64,000 bases of DNA from Ophthalmolycus amberensis (GCA_024529925.1 JAFEUB010001107.1:455001-519000); one strand, 5' to 3'. Shown: positions 12,591 to 25,290, counted from the first letter of the stretch. The notes: generated by a model not told the origin, from the sequence alone. Numbers and translations: made by a program.

Positions 12591-13408
12591 TTGCTGTCTG
12601 GAACAATTATAGGCTTGATACTACTAGAGGTAAGGGAAGTGGAACTGTTCTCCTCCTTTTTAAAGCGGAACACTCTCCACTGCTGTGATTAGACAAGTGC
12701 CATTTTCATCACATCACCTAACTACAGCCTAAGTGGGAGGGATTGATGATTTGAGAAGTCTTTTAGCGAAAAGAGGACTTCCAGCCCACAGGTCACCCAG
12801 AGAGCTGAGTCGTCCGGTCAGTTCAAACACACCGCCAACGTCAGCTGTTTTCGGTTATTTCATCTTCCTGAATTCAGAAGCGCATCACCGAAGCGCGCTC
12901 GTGTTCGCCGTTTGTTTCCACCTGACAGACCAGGTCAGCATCCCGTCGCCTCCTCGTCTCCCCCTCCTGTCTTTCTCTCTCTCATCTCCCACAGCTGACC
13001 TGCCCTCCATCACGTCAGCTTTGCTCTGTCATCTCCCATGCCGTGTCGATGTTTCATCCTCGCTACTCCATCTACCCCTCCTCCTCTTCCACTCGACCTC
13101 CTCCACTAACTCATTTTGGGTTTTTTGGGGGTTTTTTGGGGGCTGAGTAAATTCATACCACTTCACAATTACCATTCATATTGCCTGTATTTACTTATAT
13201 ACAATAGTTTAGTGCTTTACCTTTAAAAAACAAAATTGTATTTGTAGCATAAATCCTTCCATAGCGGTATTACAGTGCTGGAATAACACCGTGAGTTTTT
13301 GGGGAGCCCTCTTTATTTGCTGGGGTGGGTACACATACAACAAATATTTTAAGATTTAATGCATCAATCTGGTGCACGTTGAGAGAAAAATTAAGAAATT
13401 AGATGGAT

Positions 13409-13482
13409 GATCTATTCATTTCGTAAAGTATGGTCCCATTCAGAGTAAAATAAAGCAGGGTTTGCTTTAGGGCGGGGCTAGC
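13409..13482 (+). repeat. Dispersed repeat family A, short fragment
   Basis: Only the central part is present: tcatttcgtaaagtatggtc through gctttagggcggggcta. A short deletion is visible relative to other copies, where 'atagacc' is missing before ataaagcag. Confidence 0.65.
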
Positions 13483-13679
13483 AGCTCCCTTCTATGAGAC
13501 TGATAACCGCTGATGACGGCGCGTGCACCAACAACTTAGCATATAAAATCATCCAAAAACTCATCCGCATGTTTGCTCACAATGTGGATCCATCATTAAT
13601 GAGGATATAGTTTGCAGTGTTTGATCATACCAGGGTACACTTGTTTCTGCCTTGTTCCTCCCCTGTACATTGAAATTAG

Positions 13680-13815
13680 CTTGAAAACCACTTGCTTTGA
13701 ATTACATTTAAAGCAACGTTAATATTCAGCGCTGCTGCATGATTCTGATAACTAATTTGTGTCGCAATCCACTGAGTCAGCTAATTTGGGATAATTAGGC
13801 AGTTGGATGCGGGGT
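13680..13815. promoter_or_regulatory. Candidate conserved non-coding element
   Basis: Unique AT-rich sequence with ttaatattcagcgctgctgc atgattctgataactaattt and gggataattaggcag, lacking repeats. The call rests on texture and homeodomain-like motifs only. Confidence 0.25.
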
Positions 13816-14689
13816 CGGGTAATTGGCCTTGGCAAAGGGTTTCGGCTTGGATTTACATTCATTGGCTACAAGTTCACAGCGACAGTGTGTTATCCCGTTG
13901 GCACGATGGCAAGCACAACATCTTGTGTTATTTTGTTATCATCTGATCGCAATCACAGGCGCCCCTTCAAGGTCAGTCCCTCTTTGACAGATGTCTCTTT
14001 AAGTTTCCACATCTGTCCAAAAGTTGCTTTATAATCAGGTCTACAGTACGTGCACCGAGTTTCAGTGTTTCTTCAAACTGAATTCCTCGCGTTATCATCA
14101 GCTTTCTTCAAACACGTTTATTTTTTTTTACAAATTGTACCAAAATAGTATATATTTTTTCCATTCACATTTTTTTCTCAGAATTCTTGCAGAATAATGG
14201 AAATGAGAAGTAGAATGATAATAGAAATATCGACAGAAAGACTGAGGCTTTATTAGACATGGCATTAAACTCTGAGGGTAAGAACATTTTGACTCAAATG
14301 TAGAAAGATCAAATATAAATGCTAGCACATTAGAGGTTTAACAATACAGTGGATTCAGTCGGATGTATGATACAGGGCTCAGAGTTTGATACGCTCATGA
14401 TATTTTTATTAAAATAAATAAGCCATGATAGTAGAGCATTCCTTACTTATTCGTTAGGCATCGACTGTGCAAAAAAACACATTTCAGTTTCACCCTTCAT
14501 TACTTTTCTTACAAACTCCAGTGAAAAGAGAAAATATACTCTGAAAGTTAAACTCTGTAACTTCTGTAATATATTTAGTCTCATCTGTGAGCAGCTCCTA
14601 CAGTTTCTTGGCACTTGGCATTGTGGGTGAATACTTTTTTTTCTCATGTGAACACACTACACATTTAAAAATGTTTTGCTGCTGTGTGT

Positions 14690-14900
14690 TTAGTTCTGTT
14701 AGCTGTTAGCTCTGTTAGCTGTACACGCCCCTTTAGCTGTTAGCTCTGTTAGCTGTACAAGCCCCTTTAGCTGTTAGCTCTGTTAGTTGTACAAGCCCCT
14801 TTAGCTGTACACACCCCTTTAGCTGTTAGCTCTGTTAGCTGTACACGCCCCTTTAGCTGTTAGCTCTGTTAGCTGTACACGCCCCGTTAGCTCTGTTAGC
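14690..14900 (+). repeat. 34-bp minisatellite
   Basis: Units begin agctgttagctctgttagct and continue gtacacgcccctttt-like. Copies start at 14701, 14735, 14769, 14821 and 14855, with a truncated 18-bp unit at 14803. The last unit decays at 14889. The period of 34 bp is directly visible. Confidence 0.92.
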
Positions 14901-16479
14901 CAAACAGACTGCAAGACTCTGCTGCCCGATGGCTGGCTTTCCTACCAAATTAAGAAGACACGCTCTGTTGTAGTCGGCACTCTGTTCAGTTTGTCGTTTG
15001 CAAAGAGATGAGACTGCAAATAGTTTACATACGTACATACATTTGAACAATTCATAAGATGTATCAGAAACAAAAAGTCCAAAAACGGAAGCAGTCGTTG
15101 ATCACCTTGAGCACCCAGTTATGAATGAGCACCAAAAGTATCAGGCTGATGTTTCCAGTAGGATGCGACAATCGGCGTGGACAGACAGAGAAATGCACAC
15201 ACACACAGATGTACGCACACACACTGCCGAACACATAATCTCCGCATGGCGGAGATATGTTATGTCTACACCACTTGGATTTTAAACACAGTGAGTGTTG
15301 CTTCCCTATTAAACCCCCGGACACTCCGAATAGTGATCACGAATAGAGTACAAGGATCTGTGTGTAAATAAACGAGCCGGCCCTGCTTGGTTTCTCCACC
15401 CGAGGTTCTCTGACACCCGGCCCGGGGCCACAGATAGTTCTGTGCCAAAAGGCCGCATGTTGGCATATTGCAGTGTGCCACGGACCGGGGCCTCGCGCAC
15501 ACCATTACACTCTGTATCGTCCTCTGTGTCCCCGCCTCATTACTCCTCATCTATTTTTAAAAGAGAATATGCCTTATTACAATTAGTCTGTTTAGAGGCC
15601 AATCTGTCACGCTCATTACGGTGAACTGTATCTCCCCGCCCCCCCCCCCCGCATTCGTCCCTGTCTTTGTACCTCATGCTGCGCATTTCCAACTAACTCT
15701 GGCACTCGAAGACGTCGAGGGCGGAGGACAGGAGGGGACATTTTAGATACACATTTGGATTATTTTTCAGAGGAGGAAACAGATGTACAGTTGAAAATAT
15801 TGAAAGACACTTAGAGGATGTTGGACTCAGAAACGAGGGGGAAAGTGAGCCAGACAGAAAGGGGGAGGGATCTATTTGTTCTTTTTTTTATGATTTAAAC
15901 AATGAAAGAAGAATCTGCGGCAATCCACCGCTAATGACAACAAGAGACAACACTTCTTCTCAGAGGCAGGGAGTGGAATCAGTCTCCATCTCAGATGGAT
16001 CCTTGGAGGACCGCTGTTTACCAAGTCAGCCATTTCTCCTCTAATTGTCCATGATCTGGTTTCAACCTGAAACGCATTACAGTGTGGGGGCCCTCCGAGG
16101 ACCGCTCTCCGTCACTCCCTCCTCCCTTTATTGTTTTTCTCCTCTCGTTCTCGCTCTCTGCGAGCGGGGAAGTAATTCCAGCGTCGGCTTTGCCAGCTCC
16201 ACGTGAAAGGCATGGAAAAAGGGCACTGCGGGGAACTTTGTTCGCCACTTAAATCTGCTCGGTGAACTTCACAGCCCTTTCCCACGCCAAACCGGCTGGA
16301 GGTGCACGCCGATGGGGAGCGTGTGCGGAGGAGTGGGCGCAGTCTCCTTGAGAAAAAGTGCATGCTCACACTCCCATAACGTACGGTACGTCTAGAAAAG
16401 AAAAAGGAAGAACCAACACGAATGATTCTTGGAGCTTCAAAAACGTTCCTGTGTTGCTTTGTGCGGAACGGCCTCTCTC

Positions 16480-16610
16480 GCTCGATGCAAATGCTCCTAA
16501 TTGATCATGAAATCCTAATTAGCCGCTCGTCCCGCCGTCCGTCCTGCAAGAGACTGTGTCTCGATCACTTATTTATTACGTTCTTAATTGCAATTTCACA
16601 GTGAGTGCTC
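16480..16610. promoter_or_regulatory. Candidate enhancer with POU and homeodomain motifs
   Basis: A perfect octamer atgcaaat (16485-16492) is followed by ctaattgatcatg and ctaattag (16515-16522), then tcttaattgcaatt. Such dense motifs in otherwise unique sequence are typical of vertebrate conserved non-coding elements around neurodevelopmental genes. Conservation was not tested. Confidence 0.35.
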
Positions 16611-16879
16611 ATGACATTTAGGGACCTTGCAGCAGTGGACGGAGCTGATTGAGGAGAAAGAGCAGTTGCTAAGATTCCTCTGTGTTAATGACCACACTCA
16701 CATACCAACGCTGTCCCCTAGAAATGATGTTTATATAAAACCCATATTGCAAATACACTTCGTAGGCAACGCAATGCCAGCCGGATTATGTTTTTATCAA
16801 CATAGAGGACTGTTAATCCAACCTTTCCCCGAGGAGACTGCTGTTTGTGTCCAGTGTGAAACCAAGTCAACGTTGACCT

Positions 16880-17090
16880 GTTTTACGGTAGTTTTGTTAT
16901 GTAACTTTCGTACTGCAGGAACAAAAGTTATGCAACAAACTTCACCGACTTATTTTACGTAACATCCATACCTCCATACCCCCAAACCACGATCTTCTCC
17001 GACACCGAACCAAGTAGTTTTGTTGCGCAAGTAAACACTAAGAAACTAAGTAAACTATGTTTGAAGTTTATTTTGAAGAGACATTATGTA
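16880..17090 (-). repeat. Dispersed repeat family B, reverse fragment
   Basis: The reverse complement contains caacaaaactacttggttcg and gagaagatcgtggtttggg, matching the family B core. Boundaries are approximate. Confidence 0.5.
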
Positions 17091-18077
17091 ACGAGCGGAA
17101 ACTGACACGCCGTTCCCTCAAGCGATCAAAACTGACGGTAGAGGGTTAGAAGGTTTAAGGCACTTCCGCATTGACTTTACTTTTCAGAACCGGAGTTTTC
17201 CTACCTGGTTAAAATCTTAATTCAGTGGTAGCTATTCCGGCTTAAACTGTTAGCATGTTTACAACCTTTATGATTATCTGATGCTTCAATTTCTTCCCCC
17301 CTTGGACCTTTTTTTCGCAACGTCACAATATTCAAAGATCTTCACAATTACTTTGGGTAGCACGGTGGTTTTTGTGACTGATGACGAACTCCTAGTGGAT
17401 TCTTTGTGGTATAAGAATGTAACATTTCCAGGATTGGAGAAAACCTTGACAGTAGCCATAATCCAGGCAGGAATTAAGTTTCCTCCTAAATGTATTTGTC
17501 AAATTAAACTAGAAGTACTAGTATTTAAACCTAAAGGTTGCCCCAAAAACATACACGCTACCATGCGATCCTACCGCAGTTACGCAAACATATGGCACTT
17601 GAAACACGATCATAATCCAAACCTTTAAACTCAACCACTCTCACGAAGGCACAGGTTCAAAGCCACTCAGTGTTGGCAAACAGCTTTCAGTTAAGCACGG
17701 TCGAACGAGTCGCCCGAACAGGTGCTGAGCAAATCTACAGGGATGCTACACTCATCAAGAGAGGGGATTTGCAAAATGTCTGTGAAAAGCAACAATTTGT
17801 AATATTTTTGCAGCCCTGGATGTGGCCAGCCTGTTGTCGCCGTATCTGATACATAATTACATGAGTGAGCCGCTCGGGGGATTACGGGAGGATTTTGGAG
17901 GGTGATCTCTCATTCCTCTTCTCTCTCCACTGCTTTGGCTCCAGAAAGTTTCAGCTGCTTATCTTATAACCCAAGGAGACGGAGACAGAAGTAAAAAAAA
18001 AAAACCGCAGAGACTGAGGGGAAGGAGACACAGACCATGAACTATGCAGAAGTGTACACAAACACGGCCTCGGAGGA

Positions 18078-18211
18078 ATTATGTTTTTGTGTTGTCCGTG
18101 CGTCCTTCCGTCCTTTCGTTCCATTCTCAGGAGCGTGATATCTCAGGATAGCCTCGAGCAAGCTTCTTCAAATTTGGCATAAACGTCCACTGGGCTAAAG
18201 GATTAACCAAA
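18078..18211 (+). repeat. Dispersed teleost repeat fragment
   Basis: The landmarks ccgtgcgtccttccgtcctt, gagcgtgatatctcaggata and cttcaaatttggcataaacg followed by tccactgggct are those of a widespread fish interspersed repeat. It ends exactly where a family A copy begins. Confidence 0.55.
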
Positions 18212-18212
18212 T

Positions 18213-18475
18213 GATGGTCCATTTAGAGTCAAACAGACCATAAAGCAGGGGATGCTTTAGGGCGGGCTGACTGAGATTGTCTCTACGTCTCTCCTCCGCA
18301 TTCCAAATATGGTAACTTCCGTTCATCAGTTGCAAAGTCGCCAAGACAGTGAAGGCCATATTCCAAGATAACGACGGTGAAATGGCTGAACTAAGGCTTC
18401 ATAACAGCAGTCCACAAACCAATGGGTGACTTCACGACGACTACGTCCACTTCTTATGTAGTCTATGGTTACTAG
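18213..18475 (+). repeat. Dispersed repeat family A, 3-prime part
   Basis: It begins at the conserved gtccatttagagtcaaacag and runs to ccacttcttatgtagtctat. It directly abuts a different dispersed repeat on its left (18078-18211), so one probably inserted beside or into the other. Confidence 0.72.
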
Positions 18476-19510
18476 TGCTTACTTTGGGGCTTTACGGTTT
18501 TAGGGAACTTGCTGCAAAGGAGGCAAGGTTGTGCAGAGGCACCAGGATCAGGGTGTCCTGAACTTGAAATGAAAGTGCAATACATTGCTTGAATACATCA
18601 AAGAGATGGTTTCATACTAAATAGGTTAAACTCCAGTTCTCCCGGCAAGGTAGAAAGGTGGGGTTGATCTCAAAAGGAGTACCAGACTCCACTTCGTCAA
18701 ACCCGCAGGAAACCTCCTCGCCCTCCACTGTGATGCAGTGTCTCGCATCCACATGGGTGCAATGAAAATTGTCTCACATGCCGTGAAATGTATTCACAAC
18801 AGCAACGTGTTCAGACGAATACAAAGAGTTGTCATGTTTCCCTGAGAATACCCCTCCCCCACCAGGCACCGGTGTTAATCAGATCTGTTCCAAGGACGTT
18901 ACATATATCCCGAATGTCTCCCCACGAGTACTGACACCAGAGCTGCTCCCTGTCGTTCCATTAGAGAAATCATCATGTTTGCCAGAGGGAGACACAGAGA
19001 GAGAGAGAGGAAGGACTACATGTAATTAAACATGACAGCCATATGTCTTCTGGAAACATTTGGGTTGATTTGTAGATGCGTAACCCACCACTACCGTAGA
19101 CTATACTACGAACCACCTCCCGTGTCTGTGCATCATCCTGCATGTTTGCCAGCTTTGCCTGAAGGAAAGCTAATGATGTACATGTACGCTCGTTTCCTTC
19201 GGCCCCGGCAAAAAGGCCCCCGCTGTCGCACAACGTGATTCCATAATGTGATTTTGACCTCGAAATGAGAAACCGTGTCGGGCAAATACGGAGGATATTG
19301 GTTTTTCAGAGTCAAAGCGAGACCATGTCAAGATGGCTTGTCTCGTGTCACTCTGTCCATCGCCTCTGATGGGTGTGAACCACTCGCTTCAGAAGAGATT
19401 TGCAATAAAATAAGAGCTGATTTGTGAGATCCAGGCGAGACTACCGCAGCACTCGGCTATTATCTGACATCCAAAGTGACAATATATTATTTATTTTATG
19501 ATGACGACCA

Positions 19511-19550
19511 GAATAAAGTTTATTGATCCCCATGAGGACACAGGGTAATT
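19511..19550 (-). mobile_element. Truncated non-LTR retrotransposon tail, minus strand
   Basis: The reverse complement reads tcctcatggggatcaataaa and continues ctttattc. This resembles the 3-prime end of Rex1-like fish retrotransposons. It is short and has no coding remnant. Confidence 0.45.
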
Positions 19551-21231
19551 AAAAAAACCGCAAATAGTGGTTAGGCCTCAAATGTACATTTGCACAGCAC
19601 TATGTCTCATGTCATATTCACCCAAAGCTGCTCTCTTTGTCCCTTTGTTTAAAAGGTGGACTCCATCTGCGTTCACAGCAGTATTTACTAAGCCTCGGAA
19701 CGATATAAAAACCCAAACAAATAGAACAACAGTTGATGGACCGCGCCCTTTAACTTGAGCACTGTCCTCACACATTCATTGATTACATTTCTACTGTCAC
19801 TGTCACTGCTGTCAATGAAGGTCAATACTCCCCGCAGATATTTTACAACTTTTCAGCGGGGGACTTGTAGTGAGGGTAATAATGGGACCAACTGTCCAAC
19901 ATTTGGGGGGCAATCAGGAAGCCTGGGAATCGAAGTTTATCAGCAAACCTTTAAATTTGACATTGTTAGTGTTAAAAAATAGCCTGCTAGTGATGGCTAA
20001 ATAAACAGGTTGACTGACTTCTGATCGAAAACTGAGAACGCCAAGAGAACTTTTACGCCCCAAAAACTAAAAACGCTCCATCGAGCTCAGGGGACCAGCA
20101 GAGTCGGCTGTCGATTGTCCTTTACACACAGTCGTTTCATCCATTGTTGAGTTTAAAAATACAGGTTCAGGCTTTACAGTCAAACTGCTTTTATATTTTG
20201 ATGTTTTCTGCCTTGTTCTCATTCTAGTGTCGCCTCTAGCTAAGCATTAGCAAGGAAAGCATATGGGCCCAGCCTGGAAACGGTGTTCGCATCAGTGTGA
20301 CCCGCAGCCTCCCATCAGTCGGAGAGACTGAGGCGACTCAGCTGCTACTCTGTGCTGTAATTGCCCATTCAAATCGAGGGCATTGTCAACAAGGCCGTTG
20401 ACTTTATCAAGGTTGTTGATCTCAGCAGGCAATTTTCTTCTCGGAGCAGAGAGGAATGGAATGGCTAAGAGCACGTAAACATTTTTTAAAAAGCTCATCT
20501 GTGGATGCTGATGCAGCACGGAGATGCCGTTTTCAGTCATTCCGGTCATTTAATTCTTTGAGGATCATCTCTTTTATCACCTGTCCTTTCATTTATTTAT
20601 GTATTTTATTAATATGATGTGATCAGAATCCAGTGAATCAGACATCTGACACAGGCAGAGACCTGCAGAGCGTCAGGTGTGGCAGAAAACATTGCTGCGA
20701 TCACGACTGTTCTGCATGAGGAAGAGGAAGTTTTTTGTAAAAGATCTGGTCCCGACCAATACCAAGGGTAGTTGTGGTACAACAGGCTTGCCTTGTTAAA
20801 GACATGTAAGTGTTTTCCATGTGGTCAGAGACTTTCAATGGGCGAGACATAGTGTGATAATATCTTTTTTCCCCCTGGCTGGGCTTACTATAATCCTCTT
20901 TTACTTCATTTAGCACGCTTTCTGCAGCAATAACTGTGGCGTACTGTACATTCATTGCTAGCTCTGTCCTGGAAGGACCTCATTGTAGGCAAAAAAATAA
21001 AAGAATTCCAAGATTATATGGTTTAATCCATTATGAAGACTTAAACCCTTATTTTGTTGAAAAACCCAGGGCTGCCAGTGCATAATACAAGTCAACCTGA
21101 ATTTCCTGGATACATGGCGTCTTCTTCAAAGGGTTGCCAGTGGAGGCTGCGAGTGTTGATGGGCTCGGGTTCAAGATTTCTAAATTTCATCAGAGCCAGC
21201 TGCTGGCATAAGCAGTATAGGTAAATGTCGG

Positions 21232-21285
21232 GAGGGAGAGGGAGAGGGAGAGAGAGAGAGCGAGAGAGAGAGAGAGAGAGAGAGG
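21232..21285 (+). repeat. (GA)n microsatellite
   Basis: ggagag units grade into pure GA repeats, purine-only on this strand apart from one C. Confidence 0.94.
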
Positions 21286-21805
21286 AAAGATAAAAAGAAT
21301 GCAGTGACACATAGATTGCTGAGGCAATTCTGGCCTCCATGTCGTCGGTAGATTATGTTTACCCGCTTTTCTGCTCTGCACATCAACCTTTTGGCTTTCA
21401 CCTTGATAGGCCACCATGCATTTTTTACAGCGTGCAGATTTAGATGCACATCAAAATAGAATAAAAGTCTTCCACAATTAAAAAATGTAACTCAAGGCTT
21501 TTGACTGCATCTCATTGTCTTCATCGGGGGTGATGGGATTTTGTAATTTTGTCTGTTCTCATACATTGATTAATATGGGAGACCGATGTTCAGAAAGAAA
21601 AAATCTGAAAGTCCCTCATAGTTGCTTTAAGTGACATCATTTCTGTAGTTATCTTAACCCAAAGGATGACTTATCTGTCGCTTAAAATCTAGACTTAAAT
21701 ATACTTACATTTTAACACCAAACTCCATGATTTCCTAAAGTAGTTGTGTTGCAAAAAAAACAGGGGCTTGCACAGCACAGGTGACTGAACACTCATTTTC
21801 CTGGA

Positions 21806-21975
21806 TATACAGTATATATACATACATTTATATTTGCACGTATATATTATATATATGTATATATATATTTATATATGTACTTATATATTATATATATATT
21901 TATATATATTTGCTAATATATATATTTGCTTATATATATTATGAATATATATTTGCATACATGAGGTTATATATA
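21806..21975 (+). repeat. (TA)-rich low-complexity tract
   Basis: About 170 bases of tatata, tatatttg and tacatata repeats. A 126-residue open frame here (21781-22161) is Tyr/Ile-rich noise. Confidence 0.9.
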
Positions 21976-22980
21976 ATTGTAATATATGAACCGTTGTATG
22001 AGGATACGTTGTCAGTTGCCACATGTCATTATTACTTTATTAACATAATACACTGCTTTCTACAAACCTTTCAATCACATCTCATGGCCTTCATCAGCAG
22101 ATGGAATCTGCTCACTTGTCACATAGTGTCAATGACAACCCCGCAAACCCGTTGTAGTTGAAGGCAAGAGTAAGTTAGGAACAATAGTGCAGGCACATCA
22201 TACAAGTTTCATTAAAACCTTCTGTCAATAAGTAGGTGAGCTCTATAATTAATAAAGTTAAGAAACAAAGGACACGAAAGAGAGTCGGCCTGTTAATAAT
22301 GTTCGTATTGTTCAGTGGGTGCCTGTCGGTGCAAAACAAGACAAAAACACTGTCACGAGGATCTACATCGGCTATTCGCCCTGATTTACTCTCTCAGAGC
22401 GAGTAGCAGTCAACAATACAAACGAGCAGGCGCTGCCGTTGAAATACATCCCGTCTCTGTGTGTGCTTTCTATCTCACACATTCTCTCCGGCTCGCTCTC
22501 CCTTTCTCACCATTTGTCCCCCAAAGGCAGAATATTGGAGGAGCCTTTAATCATCTTTACTGCCCACTCCATAATCCCTGCTAAGAGACTAATCCATGAT
22601 CTGACACAACAGAGACCAACCGCACCAAGTCAAGGGGAAGGAGAAGCAAAACAAGATGGGAAGTCGGCCTCGGTTGTAAAAACAGATATATCCTCGGTGA
22701 TAACTTTGATGATTTTGAATTCTCGTGAGGGATCGAGCTCCGTATTCCTTTTGTCAAAGAGGACGGAAACGTGTCGTAATGGCATTTATACCACTGAAGA
22801 TTTACAGGATTGTGGTCCCCAGTAACAGGAAATACAGTGTTAAATGCTGGAAGCACTTTGTCTTCAGCAACAGTGTTGATGCTTTGTCTGGGTAAAAGTT
22901 CACCCACCTCTGAATCTTTCCAGTTACCGATTCTGAAACAGTCCCAATGTACTGATGCCTCTCGATGACCTACATAAGTA

Positions 22981-23240
22981 GTGTAACAATACACGTATTC
23001 GTATTGAACTGTTCGCTACGAGGCTCACGGTTCGGGACGCATTACGAACCGAACAATACGTTTGAATAATACTATTGCATTTGGAAAATGCTGAAGCCTA
23101 AATTGTGGGAAATATAACGCTCAATCCGACAGCCGTGACGTCAGAGCGAGGCGAGACGCTAATAAAAGCGCAACCCTCACCGGCAACATTCAGCATTCCG
23201 GCTGCCCCGGAGAGCAGCGTAGCACACATCTGGTGAGCGA
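22981..23240 (+). mobile_element. Probable hAT-type transposon end with promoter-like motifs
   Basis: The start gtgtaacaatacacgtattc with gaactgttcgctacgaggct and ttacgaaccgaacaatacg resembles 5-prime ends of fish hAT elements. Downstream are a perfect TGACGTCA palindrome (23136-23143) and a TATA-like aataaaag near 23160. No transposase was recognised after it. The assignment is by resemblance only. Confidence 0.4.
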
Positions 23241-23651
23241 AAGGGTCAGCGTATGCTTCTGCTGTATGTGCGAGTGTGAAGAGCTGACGGTGACAGCTGG
23301 CTGGTGGTTGGCACGGAGGCCAACTGGTGCAGGGATGAGTGCCTCGGCGGTAAACCGCCCCGCTCCCTCACACACTTACAACGTATACGTTAAAGCTGCA
23401 AGCTGCCGCGCGGCACTGCGGAGCCACAGAGACCGAGGTGATAATGTGGCTGAGAAAGGGGGTGTGAAAACACACGTCCGTGCACATGCTGTACGTCGAG
23501 CGCACACAGATGTACAAACACACATTTTACCCCGCACATGGATGAGCGTCAAGGCGATCCTGCTAGAACGGGAACGTCGTGTGCAAACGGGTACATATTT
23601 TAGGATATAATGGCACTCGAAAATAGGTGACATAAGGCCCCCGCTACTAAT

Positions 23652-23652
<1 letters not shown>

Positions 23653-23713
<61 letters not shown>

Positions 23714-23734
23714 CGCGCGCGTGTGTGTGTGTGT
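23653..23734 (+). repeat. (GT)n-(GC)n-(GT)n compound microsatellite
   Basis: About 26 GT units, then ~8 GC units, then ~7 GT units. Strict purine-pyrimidine alternation for about 80 bp makes this a strong Z-DNA candidate. Confidence 0.95.
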
Positions 23735-23834
23735 ATAACAAAAAAGAAAGAAGGTAATGATCAAAATCTGCAGGAGCAGAACTGTAATTTCCCCAAGGTG
23801 TCCGTGTGTGTGTGTATGTGACTTGCTTACAATG

Positions 23835-23857
23835 CCCCCCCCCCCCCCCCCCCCCCC
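23835..23857 (+). repeat. Poly-C run
   Basis: Twenty-three consecutive C. Confidence 0.9.
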
Positions 23858-24104
23858 TCGTTCTTTTTGCCTTTCTTTTTCTTACTGTCTCTCCATCTTT
23901 ATGTCCTCATTTTGTTTGAAAAAAGAAGTGTGGCTTACGGTCAGTGGACACGTTCTATATGAAAAGTGAGCTTTGGAAAATACGTATGCTATGTATCTAT
24001 TTCGTACACGTACAGAGATGAGAGGAAAAACGAGAGAGTGACTAGAGGCAAAGGAAAGAACAGGAGTTCAGAGGCTGAGCCATCACACAAACTTTGCACA
24101 CGCA

Positions 24105-24173
24105 CGGTGAAAGTATGCTTCTATAATGACTGTATAGTGACTATACAGTCATTATAGAAGCATACTTTCACCG
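24105..24173. repeat. Perfect 33-bp fold-back inverted repeat with a 3-nt loop
   Basis: The arm 24105-24137 (starting cggtgaaagtatgcttc) is the exact reverse complement of 24141-24173, separated by tga. All 33 positions pair. No terminal features or target duplications of a transposon were identified. The tiny loop and full identity suggest a recent template-switch or fold-back event, or a sequencing or assembly fold-back artefact, rather than a microRNA precursor, which normally has a larger loop and mismatches. Confidence 0.95.
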
Positions 24174-24619
24174 TATAGTCAATAGGCCTACATTGACTGT
24201 TAGGGCAAATAAACAGACTGCAAAAAGCACCCAGTGGTCAAATTTGCGTCAATAATAAAAGATAGTAATTGATTTCATGTTCTGATGAAAGTTTAAAGTT
24301 GTTGTTTTCTACTTTGGACATAGCCAGGGGAGCTGTCTTGTTTGTTTCCAGTCCTTCGCTTAGGCTAACCACAACCGAGCAGATTGTAATCTCCCTCTCT
24401 AACAGACAGAATCTATGGCCCCGACCATAGCTGTGAAATATCCGACCCGTCTGGTAATGACACACCAATGTACACCTATCAGCGTGATCATTAGATGGTC
24501 GGAGCAACCGACGTAGTATAGAGAGTGAGAAAGTCCACGTAGGGCAGGTGGGAGGTTGGGCTGGATGGGTCAAACAAACTCAGGACTTTCACCCAGGTAA
24601 TCTCTGTTCTTGTCCCGTG

Positions 24620-24775
24620 TGAAACTAGTCACGTGAGTGGCTAGTCACTTGAGTCCTAACAATTCTAAGTCACTTGAGATTCCAACGTAAGTCGTTGGAA
24701 TCGTTACTCGTGTGAGTTGTTTCTCAGATTGGTGGTTAGTATTGTAAGTCACTTGAGTCGTTAGTCAGTCAAGCT
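24620..24775 (+). repeat. Loose tandem array of 'agtcacttgagtc' variants
   Basis: Variants such as agtcacgtgagtggc, agtcacttgagtcc and aagtcacttgagtcg recur six or seven times at irregular spacing. A related run (gactcacgtgactacc, gtcacgtgacttgag) lies at 55370-55450. Confidence 0.6.
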
Positions 24776-25032
24776 AACATGAACCACGCTCTCTTCCTTA
24801 CTCTAAGTTATTTGGTTGCTTAAACCTAAAGTCACAGTGGAGTCGTGAGTTTATTTTGAAAAGACACCGTGTATGTAACACACTATGTAACGAGCTGACG
24901 CTCCCAGAACTCACGCTAACTGTGCCGTGTACTGATAAATCCACGACGCTGTCCATGGTGCTGAACTAGCAGGCAGATTTGTAATCGCGACTCTTTCTCT
25001 GAGTCCCACCCTGCCGATCAAACCAGGGTCCA

Positions 25033-25045
25033 CCCCCCCCCCCCC
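25033..25045 (+). repeat. Poly-C run
   Basis: Thirteen consecutive C. Confidence 0.88.
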
Positions 25046-25290
25046 AGTTTAAGATGAACGAATCACCTAGTGGATATGACATATATGCGTTTGTGTATGC
25101 ATGTGGCTTCCCCCTTAGTGTGTGTGTGTGTGTGCGTGCTGGTTGTTATTAACAGGAAGGTTTTGAAGTTTTCAAAGCTTGCTCCCCAAAGACAAGACAT
25201 CGATGTTTTACTTTCCAATGAGTTGTTTAGGAATAAAAGGCGAGAAAAGAAAAAAAGGCAGAGGTGTGCTAAAAAGAAAGCCAATACAGT

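Noticed and set aside
17281..17628. 115-codon open frame, plus strand
   Set aside because: No family resemblance; adjacent to repeat family B sequence.
21781..22161. 126-codon Tyr/Ile-rich open frame
   Set aside because: Translation of a TA microsatellite.
22439..22994. Overlapping open frames of 128 (plus) and 137 (minus) codons
   Set aside because: Neither resembles a known protein, and overlap on both strands suggests chance.
24105..24173. MicroRNA precursor
   Set aside because: The stem is perfectly paired with only a 3-nt loop, unlike animal microRNA hairpins, which have mismatches and larger loops.
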